The notes under the pieces were generated by a model. It made no database searches, was not told the DNA's origin, and worked only from the letters and a program-made list of their open reading frames with translations. Of a DNA stretch of 6,550 bases, positions 1-4,309 are shown one piece after another; the stretch's first letter is position 1, and each line of letters starts with the position of its first letter. The position numbers and the translations under genes are program-made. The stretch spans positions 1 through 6,550 of the forward strand of contig SXZN01000133.1 of NCBI GenBank assembly GCA_005787865.1. The letters run 5' to 3'. The stretch comes from Opitutaceae bacterium (GTDB lineage Bacteria; Verrucomicrobiota; Verrucomicrobiia; Opitutales; Opitutaceae).

Positions 1-701
1 AGACCGCCGACGATCCGACACGTGACGGGGCGACCGTCGTGGGTAAAAGTAAAAGGCGTCAATAAATCCGTGACGATGGTGTCGTCATTGCCCGTGTAGA
101 GAGCGATGTCCGTGCGCCCAGCGGCGACGACTGCGCGAATCACATCGAGCGTCTGGTAGCGATTGAAGGGCGCCATTTTGATGGCGACGACCTCGGGGAT
201 CTCCGCGAACTGACGCCAGAAAGCATAACTGAAGATCCGACCGCCCACCGCGGGCTGGAGGTAAAAGCCAATCACCGGAATAATTTTTGCGATGGTGGCG
301 ACATGCGCGAGGATGTCCGCCTCTGGCTCCGTCCGGAAGGCGGCCATGCTGACTAGACCAGCATCATAGCCGAGGCCTCGGGCAAATTCGGCTTCGGCCG
401 CCGCGGCTTGAGTGTGGCCACAAATTCCTGCGATGAGCGCAAAGTCGCGTGGGGCCGTGCGTTGTTCGGCCGCGATCGTGGCGGCCGCGAGGGTGAGCAC
501 GGGGCGGAAAAGATTATGTTGGGGGTCGCGAATTTCAAATTGCGTCGAGTGCACGCCCACCGCCAGCCCGCCGGAGCCCGCCGCAAAATAATATCGCGCG
601 AGGGCGCGTTGATGTTTCTCCGAAAAACGGCGCTGCGCATCGAGGGCGAGCGGGTGGGCTGGGATGACGTGGCCGGCGAGGAGATGGGAGCGAAGATTCA
701 T
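1..701 (-). CDS. DapA-superfamily (dihydrodipicolinate synthase/N-acetylneuraminate lyase-like) aldolase, 3' end outside window
   Basis: Translating the minus strand from the ATG at 701-699 gives 233 open codons that run off base 1, so the C-terminus is missing. Members of this superfamily are cytoplasmic (beta/alpha)8-barrel lyases, aldolases or dehydratases that form a Schiff base with a keto acid. K175 in VVAIKMAP (codon at 177-179) fits the Schiff-base lysine. Y147 in GFYLQP fits the catalytic tyrosine of the family's YNxP motif. The usual GTTGE-type carboxylate-binding loop is replaced by AGSGGLAVGV (residues 41-50), so true DapA activity is unlikely. The N-terminus carries PAHPLALD, which I recall from an uncharacterised subgroup annotated only as 'dihydrodipicolinate synthase family'. 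The gene lies 12 bp behind the SDR gene with no promoter room, so the two are probably one transcript. No Shine-Dalgarno sequence is visible. Superfamily assignment is firm; substrate is unknown. Confidence 0.85.
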   Translation of the reverse strand, partial: MNLRSHLLAGHVIPAHPLALDAQRRFSEKHQRALARYYFAAGSGGLAVGVHSTQFEIRDPQHNLFRPVLTLAAATIAAEQRTAPRDFALIAGICGHTQAAAAEAEFARGLGYDAGLVSMAAFRTEPEADILAHVATIAKIIPVIGFYLQPAVGGRIFSYAFWRQFAEIPEVVAIKMAPFNRYQTLDVIRAVVAAGRTDIALYTGNDDTIVTDLLTPFTFTHDGRPVTCRIVGG

Positions 702-713
702 GCGGGTGGGCGC

Positions 714-1745
714 TCAGAATTGGCCGCTGCGGGTTTCAAAATGCGTGGGTTTACCCAGTAGGCGGCCGTCCGCCTTCACGTAGGCTGTGACGAGTTCGAG
801 CATGCGAGGCACCGTCATGAGAGGCGGGCCAAAAAGTTGCAGCGATTCGCTCGCGTCGGCGATCCAGGCGGTGGGGGCTTCTTGCCCGCTGATGATCGGC
901 GTGCGTTGGAGCTGGCGGCCAAATTCTTCGGCGAGCGCACGGATGCTCAATTTTTCTGGGCCGGTGACGTTGAGCAGACGCGGGGGGCTCGCGGTGTGGG
1001 CCAAACATTGGATGGCGCGGGCGCAGGCATCGCCTTGCCAGATACAATTTAACCAGCCCATGGTCACATCGACGGTTTCGCCGCGGAGAACTTTGAGGGC
1101 GAGATCGACGAGGACGCCGTAGCGGAGCTCGACCGCATAGTTCAGGCGAAACATTAACTGCGGCGTTCCATGTAATTGAGAGAAATGAGTAAACACGCGT
1201 TCCCGGCCCACGCAGGAGCTGGCGTATTCACCGAGGAAGGCGACGGGTTCGCGTTCGTTCGCGCCTAGGCCGCTCGTGGGCACAAAAGGATAAACACAGC
1301 CGGTGGAGAAAACAACGAGACGAGAGGCGCGGAAATGGCCGGCGACCAGTGCGGGTACGACGGTATTTTGAATCCACGTGAGTTCGGGTGCGCTGGCGGT
1401 GCCGAATTTTTGGCCGGCTAAAAATAAAACATTAGGGGTTCTCGGTAAGGCGGCCACTTGGGCGGCGTCGGCGAGATCACACGACAGCGTTCGCACGCCA
1501 AGCGCTTCTAAATCGGTCCGCGCTTCGGCGCGGCTGAAGCGGGAGACTCCCGTGACGCTGGCCTCTTTCCGGCCGGCCGCATCGAGGGCGCGGCGCAGCA
1601 TGACAGCGGTGGTCGTGCCCATTTTACCACCGACTCCGAGAATCATGAAGTCGCCCGGCAGATGGGCGACGGCCTCAATCACTCCCGGAGTGGGGGTGGA
1701 AAGGAGCAGTTCAATCGCGCGATCGCTTTGCGGGAGGGTGGTCAT
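714..1745 (-). CDS. NAD(P)-dependent epimerase/dehydratase family protein (extended SDR)
   Basis: This 343-residue protein has an extended-SDR Rossmann fold. The dinucleotide-binding loop is ILGVGGKMG (residues 35-43). STGCVYP (147-153) matches the family's active-site serine/threonine and VY segment. LNVTGPEKLS (258-267) matches the C-terminal substrate-domain pattern. Such enzymes oxidise, epimerise or dehydrate sugars and sugar acids with bound NAD(P). The usual YxxxK catalytic pair reads Y174-ASS-C178 followed by VGRE, so the lysine is missing. I recall the same YxxSCxGRE form in related uncharacterised proteins, so it may be a subgroup trait. The ATG at 1745 was chosen because relatives begin shortly before the LLSxPTP segment. 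The frame stays open upstream to 2018, but that stretch runs antisense through the amidohydrolase gene. An in-frame ATG at 1844 is an alternative. It leads an operon with the DapA-like gene. Confidence 0.87.
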   Translation of the reverse strand: MTTLPQSDRAIELLLSTPTPGVIEAVAHLPGDFMILGVGGKMGTTTAVMLRRALDAAGRKEASVTGVSRFSRAEARTDLEALGVRTLSCDLADAAQVAALPRTPNVLFLAGQKFGTASAPELTWIQNTVVPALVAGHFRASRLVVFSTGCVYPFVPTSGLGANEREPVAFLGEYASSCVGRERVFTHFSQLHGTPQLMFRLNYAVELRYGVLVDLALKVLRGETVDVTMGWLNCIWQGDACARAIQCLAHTASPPRLLNVTGPEKLSIRALAEEFGRQLQRTPIISGQEAPTAWIADASESLQLFGPPLMTVPRMLELVTAYVKADGRLLGKPTHFETRSGQF

Positions 1746-1842
1746 GATGAGGCGAGCGGATGTTGGGCGATAAAACCGCCGCTTGCCAGTGGGAATCTTC
1801 GCGCCACGCTTGAGTTCACTTAAATTGAGCTGCTGAAATTTC
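1746..1842. promoter_or_regulatory. Divergent intergenic control region with candidate operator dyads
   Basis: These 97 bp separate the head-to-head starts of the SDR gene (minus) and the amidohydrolase gene (plus), so both promoters should lie here. The right half is AT-richer than the flanks and holds dyads seen directly. AAATTGAGC-T-GCTGAAATT (1822-1840) pairs at 7 of 9 positions. TTGAGT-TC-ACTTAA (1810-1823) pairs at 5 of 6. GAAATTTC (1835-1842) is a perfect palindrome touching the ATG. TTGAG occurs twice, 15 bp apart. This layout would suit a dimeric repressor of the LacI or GntR kind, but no regulator gene is in the window. I could not assign -35/-10 boxes with confidence. Confidence 0.4.
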
Positions 1843-2610
1843 ATGCGCATCATCGACGTCCATACCCATCCGATTCTTCGTGAGGACCAGCGTGGTCCCG
1901 CGGGGGCGGCGCAATTGATTCGGCGGGCGCGGGCGCACGGCATCGAGCACTTAGTCGCTTTAGGTGATGTGCTCGCTTTCAGCCGGATGCAGACCGCGGA
2001 GCAAGTGCAGTTGATCAACGATGAGACGGCGGCGGTGATGCGCGCGCATCCTCATTTTGTTACCGGATTTTGTTATTTAAATCCCTTGCTTGGACCCAGC
2101 GCGGTGGAAGCTGAAGTGGCACGTTGTGTGGCGCGGGGTTTTCGAGGGCTCAAGCTGGAGATCGCCAACAATGCGCGGGATGCCTGCATGGCGCCGGTGA
2201 TGCGAGCGGCGGAGCAGCACGGGCTGGTGGTCTTGCAGCACGCGTGGAGCATGACGAATATTCACCAACGCCGTTTCCATACTGATCCCGAGGATGTCGC
2301 GACGCTGGCGCAGCGTTTCCCACGCGTACCAATTATTATGGCGCATTTAACGGGTTGTGGCGTGCGCGGTATTTTAGCGGTGAAAAATTGCCTCAATGTG
2401 GTGGTCGATACTTCGGGGGCTGCGCCCGAAGCTGGCCTCGCGGAATTTGCGGTTGAGCAACTCGGGGCGCGACGCGTGCTGTATGGTTCGGATGCTCCGG
2501 TCCGTGATTTTGGGGTCGCGCTTGCCCGCATCACCGGGTCACGGCTGGATGCCCGCACCCAACGGATGCTGCTGCATGATAATGCCTCTGCTTTACTGCG
2601 CCTCCCATGA
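1843..2610 (+). CDS. Amidohydrolase family protein (amidohydrolase_2/ACMSD-like TIM-barrel metal hydrolase)
   Basis: This 255-residue protein begins MRIIDVHTHP, the typical start of the amidohydrolase_2 group, which fixes the ATG at 1843. Predicted metal or catalytic positions follow the ACMSD pattern: H7 and H9 (HxH), H133 (LQHAW), H168 (MAHLTG) and D217 (YGSDAP). The C-terminal LHDNASALL (244-252) matches the family's closing helix. Known members decarboxylate or hydrolyse carboxylated substrates and lactones using a divalent metal in the cytoplasm. All key residues are present, so it should be active, but the substrate cannot be told. The stop codon overlaps the start of the next gene in ATGA, which suggests translational coupling. 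It is divergent from the SDR/DapA-like pair across 97 bp, which suggests shared regulation. Only a weak purine stretch (CTGAAA) precedes the start. Confidence 0.88.
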   Translation: MRIIDVHTHPILREDQRGPAGAAQLIRRARAHGIEHLVALGDVLAFSRMQTAEQVQLINDETAAVMRAHPHFVTGFCYLNPLLGPSAVEAEVARCVARGFRGLKLEIANNARDACMAPVMRAAEQHGLVVLQHAWSMTNIHQRRFHTDPEDVATLAQRFPRVPIIMAHLTGCGVRGILAVKNCLNVVVDTSGAAPEAGLAEFAVEQLGARRVLYGSDAPVRDFGVALARITGSRLDARTQRMLLHDNASALLRLP

Positions 2611-3362
2611 ACTATCTCGATGCTAACACTTGGATCGGCGCTTGGCCGTTTACTTTTTGCGACTCGCATACGGCGCGTTCCTTGCAAGCTCACTTAAAGC
2701 GGCAGGGGATTCAGCGGGCGTTAGTTTCACCGCTCGGCGCCGTCTTGGCGCCAGCGCCGGGGCCGGCCAACCGCGAGCTTTTGCGCACGACGCGCGGTTT
2801 AGTGGGTCTCATGCCTGTACCGGTCATCAATCCCGCTTTAGCTAACTGGCGCGAAGAATTGGCCTTGGTCGCGGCCGATGCGCGGGTGCGCGCCGTGCGG
2901 ATTTTGCCTAATTATCATGGTTACCGTTTACGAGCCCCGGCGGTGAACGAGCTGGTCGCGGCACTCACTGCGCGGGGGTTACGCTTGATTGTGCAAATGC
3001 GGTTGATCGATCACCGGCATGAATATCACGCCATGAAGATAAAGCCCGTGCCCGCGGCTGATTTAGCGGCGCTGCTGGACCGGCACCCTCGATTAGCGGT
3101 GCTCGCGAGTGGTTTGCTGCAGCCTGAGCTAAGAAAGTGGCTGCCCCTTTATCCGCAATTATTGGCCGACCTCACTTTCGCGGAGTGGTATGATACCCTG
3201 AATCATCTCCGGGAGAAAGTAGCGGCGCGTCAGCTCGCCTTTGCCTCACATACCCCGTTGTTGATCACCGCCGCCGCGCGCGCGAAATTGGATCCGAGCA
3301 CCCGATCGAAAACTGAGCGAGTGGCGATAGCGTCAGGCAATTTAGACCGGTGGTTGCCGTAA
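2607..3362 (+). CDS. Amidohydrolase-fold protein with degenerate metal site (probable pseudo-enzyme or altered-chemistry paralogue)
   Basis: This 251-residue protein starts in the ATGA overlap with the preceding amidohydrolase gene. Its N-terminus, MNYLDANTWIGAWPF, aligns with MRIIDVHTHP of its neighbour: D5 is kept, but H7 and H9 become N7 and W9. By hand alignment the other sites are also changed: H133 to M131 (VQMRL), H168 to S168 (LASGL) and D217 to H215 (ASHTP). The barrel rhythm remains, for example VRAVRILPNYHGY (94-106) where the neighbour has FRGLKLEIANN. I recall similar 'amidohydrolase' proteins with a WIGxWPF start in Verrucomicrobia and Planctomycetes. It may be a partner subunit, a binding protein, or an enzyme with another mechanism. 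A terminator overlaps the stop codon, so it ends the transcript. Gene reality is near certain; function is open. Confidence 0.85.
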   Translation: MNYLDANTWIGAWPFTFCDSHTARSLQAHLKRQGIQRALVSPLGAVLAPAPGPANRELLRTTRGLVGLMPVPVINPALANWREELALVAADARVRAVRILPNYHGYRLRAPAVNELVAALTARGLRLIVQMRLIDHRHEYHAMKIKPVPAADLAALLDRHPRLAVLASGLLQPELRKWLPLYPQLLADLTFAEWYDTLNHLREKVAARQLAFASHTPLLITAAARAKLDPSTRSKTERVAIASGNLDRWLP

Positions 3363-3390
3363 GAGTAGACGGCTACCCTTACGATTTTTT
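3358..3390 (+). terminator. Intrinsic (Rho-independent) terminator of the amidohydrolase pair
   Basis: The stem CGTAAG (3358-3363) pairs with CTTACG (3378-3383). After one A/C mismatch, GTAG (3365-3368) pairs with CTAC (3373-3376) around the tetraloop ACGG. An A and six T residues follow at 3384-3390. The 5' arm contains the TAA stop codon (3360-3362) of the upstream gene. The reverse strand lacks a T tract after the stem, so the signal works for the plus strand only. Confidence 0.8.
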
Positions 3391-3392
3391 CG

Positions 3393-3412
3393 CGCCGGCG
3401 GGCCGACCGGCG
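3393..3412. repeat. GC-rich inverted repeat behind the terminator
   Basis: CGCCGG (3393-3398) and CCGGCG (3407-3412) form a perfect 6-bp stem around an 8-base loop, starting two bases after the terminator's T tract. It could be a backup hairpin or a DNA structure, but in such GC-rich sequence chance is also plausible. It lies within the short gap 3391-3432, where I see no gene. Confidence 0.3.
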
Positions 3413-3432
3413 TCGGGACGCGAATTAATCAT

Positions 3433-3690
3433 GTGATTTGCTATGTGGCGGAAAAAAAGGGGTACCTCGATTTTAATAACCGTAAGTACTCTTTTAATCT
3501 CGAGCGCAGTGGGGCTAGTCTGCGGCAGATCGCCAGCAAGGTCGCCGATTCTTTCGAGAGAAATTGGTCGATCGTTACCGAATATACCTACAGCTATGTC
3601 GAAGGTCGGCACCGGACAGTTTATACCGTGGTCAAAACAGATCTCCCTGAACGTGATCCTGATCAGTTAGCCCAAAAGCGCGCGCGGTGA
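3433..3690 (+). CDS. Hypothetical small protein, 85 residues, doubtful
   Basis: The frame opens with GTG at 3433 and ends at TGA 3688-3690. No ATG occurs in this frame near the start, and no ribosome binding site is visible; GTG at 3445 is another option. The frame is open further upstream, back across the terminator, but without a usual start codon. The protein reads as plausible soluble sequence: an N-terminal part rich in aromatic residues, a possible helix near residues 29-44 (SLRQIASKVADSFERN), a threonine/tyrosine-rich strand-like part (TEYTYSYVEGRHRTVYTVV, 49-67) and a basic tail. Third codon positions are about 55% G/C by my count. I recognise no family. An overlapping frame from ATG 3443 encodes 75 residues that begin like a signal peptide (MWRKKRGT, then SILITVSTLLISSAVGL), and a minus-strand frame is also open. 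A decayed gene or frameshift is possible. Confidence 0.4.
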   Translation: MICYVAEKKGYLDFNNRKYSFNLERSGASLRQIASKVADSFERNWSIVTEYTYSYVEGRHRTVYTVVKTDLPERDPDQLAQKRAR

Positions 3691-3691
3691 G

Positions 3692-3715
3692 CTCGGCGGA
3701 TAAATTAATTCCGAG
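3692..3715. terminator. Weak bidirectional terminator-like hairpin between convergent genes
   Basis: CTCGG (3692-3696) pairs with CCGAG (3711-3715) around an AT-rich loop containing TAAATTAATT. It sits in the 14-bp gap between the converging ORFs and includes the TAA stop of the minus-strand gene (3705-3707). There is no T tract on either side, so a terminator role is only a guess from position. Confidence 0.2.
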
Positions 3716-4187
3716 TCGAGGTAGCGCTCGGGCGGGCGCCTTTTTCTAGTCGGCAAATACCCTCCCACGCCAAGATCTCACGCCGCGCAATCGTTCCGAG
3801 CACGAATTTTAATTTGGCCAAATCGGTATCGCGACTGCTTGGATCAAGGGTGGACGACTTCGCCTGCGTATGAATGAGGGCTTCGAGTAAAGCCTGCTCA
3901 CCGGCTTTGTAATAGGCTACGAAGGGGTTTTTATCACTGACTTGGTTGAGTCGGGCGAATGATCGGCGGGGAAGCGAATCACCTAAGCGCTCGAGGACCT
4001 CGTCCAGCGTCTGGTCAAATAAATAGACCAACGTGTCGGGGTCAGCGAGGGGGCTATTAACGCGCTCAATTCGCAAGAACACTTCCCATCGGGCGCATAT
4101 CTGCTTCCGGCCCGCTTGGAGGGTGCGGATGATTTCTGTTTGCATGAGGAGGGAGTATGCCTCTGCGAGAGCGCCTCCGCTGTGCAT
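3705..4187 (-). CDS. Conserved-looking hypothetical protein, all-helical, about 160 residues
   Basis: From the ATG at 4187 this encodes 160 residues with the heptad-like pattern of a helical bundle. Features are MQTEIIRTLQAG (15-26), a CARWEVFLRIER segment (31-42), SPLADPDTLVYLFDQTLDEVL (45-65), NPFVAYYKAGEQALLEAL (87-104) and a last helix with IARREILAWEGICR (133-146). No signal peptide or membrane segment is present. I recall similar unnamed proteins in Opitutaceae-type genomes. The RW-x-n-L pattern loosely recalls RsbR N-terminal-like helical domains, but I cannot support that call. The start is uncertain: TTG at 4208 and ATG at 4145 are also in frame, and none has a Shine-Dalgarno sequence. 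It lies downstream of the reductase gene on the same strand, separated by a structured 122-bp gap. It converges on the doubtful plus-strand ORF. Confidence 0.7.
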   Translation of the reverse strand: MHSGGALAEAYSLLMQTEIIRTLQAGRKQICARWEVFLRIERVNSPLADPDTLVYLFDQTLDEVLERLGDSLPRRSFARLNQVSDKNPFVAYYKAGEQALLEALIHTQAKSSTLDPSSRDTDLAKLKFVLGTIARREILAWEGICRLEKGARPSATSTRN

Positions 4188-4202
4188 ATTGTGGCTACTG
4201 TT

Positions 4203-4217
4203 AGGCAAATCTTGCCT
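4203..4217. repeat. Perfect inverted repeat AGGCAA-ATC-TTGCCT
   Basis: A perfect 6-bp stem with a 3-base loop lies 16 bases upstream of the ATG at 4187 and covers the alternative TTG start at 4208. On the minus strand it is further bracketed by CTAC and GTAG (an extended imperfect hairpin ending near 4192). It could fold in the 5' leader of the helical protein's mRNA or be a protein-binding site. No adjoining T tract follows on the minus strand. Confidence 0.4.
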
Positions 4218-4227
4218 CGTAGTTTTT

Positions 4228-4270
4228 GGCTGAAGCCTAAGCCCGCGATTTTTTTAGGCTTACGCCTAAA
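4228..4270. repeat. Nested inverted repeats sharing a TTAGGC arm
   Basis: AAGCCTAA (4233-4240) is the exact reverse complement of TTAGGCTT (4254-4261), giving an 8-bp stem with a 13-base loop. The same right arm also pairs the other way: TTTAGGC (4253-4259), TTAC, GCCTAAA (4264-4270) is a perfect 7-bp stem; on the minus strand its loop is GTAA, a GNRA tetraloop. A third small stem is GGCT-GA-AGCC (4228-4237). The first two stems exclude each other. A T7 run (4249-4255) lies inside the first loop. These lie between the stop of the reductase gene and the next minus-strand gene. They may be a 3' end/attenuator structure or a short intergenic repeat family. Confidence 0.5.
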
Positions 4271-4309
4271 TCTTAATCTCGCCCGCGTACTTTACTTACG
4301 GCCGAGGAG

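Noticed and set aside
408..761. Plus-strand 117-residue ORF
   Set aside because: It is antisense to the DapA-like gene, whose catalytic motifs are clear, and it shows no recognisable domain.
714..2018. Full-length 434-residue reading of the SDR frame
   Set aside because: The first 91 residues are cysteine- and arginine-rich, lie antisense to the well-supported amidohydrolase gene and precede the region where relatives start. The ATG at 1745 is preferred, with 1844 as a weaker option.
2262..2693. Minus-strand 143-residue ORF
   Set aside because: It lies antisense across both amidohydrolase-fold genes and has the Arg/Ser/Pro-rich composition of a shadow frame.
3379..3612. Minus-strand 77-residue ORF opposite the small plus-strand ORF
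   Set aside because: It has no homology that I recognise, it ends inside the terminator's T tract, and its composition is less protein-like than the plus frame. It is not excluded outright.
4203..4227. Rho-independent terminator on the plus strand (stem followed by TTTTT)
   Set aside because: Five bases separate the stem from the T run, and no convincing plus-strand gene ends just upstream.
4188..4309. Cobalamin riboswitch near the B12-dependent reductase
   Set aside because: The gap is downstream of the reductase, is too short, and I see no B12-box-like core. A riboswitch would be expected beyond the right edge.
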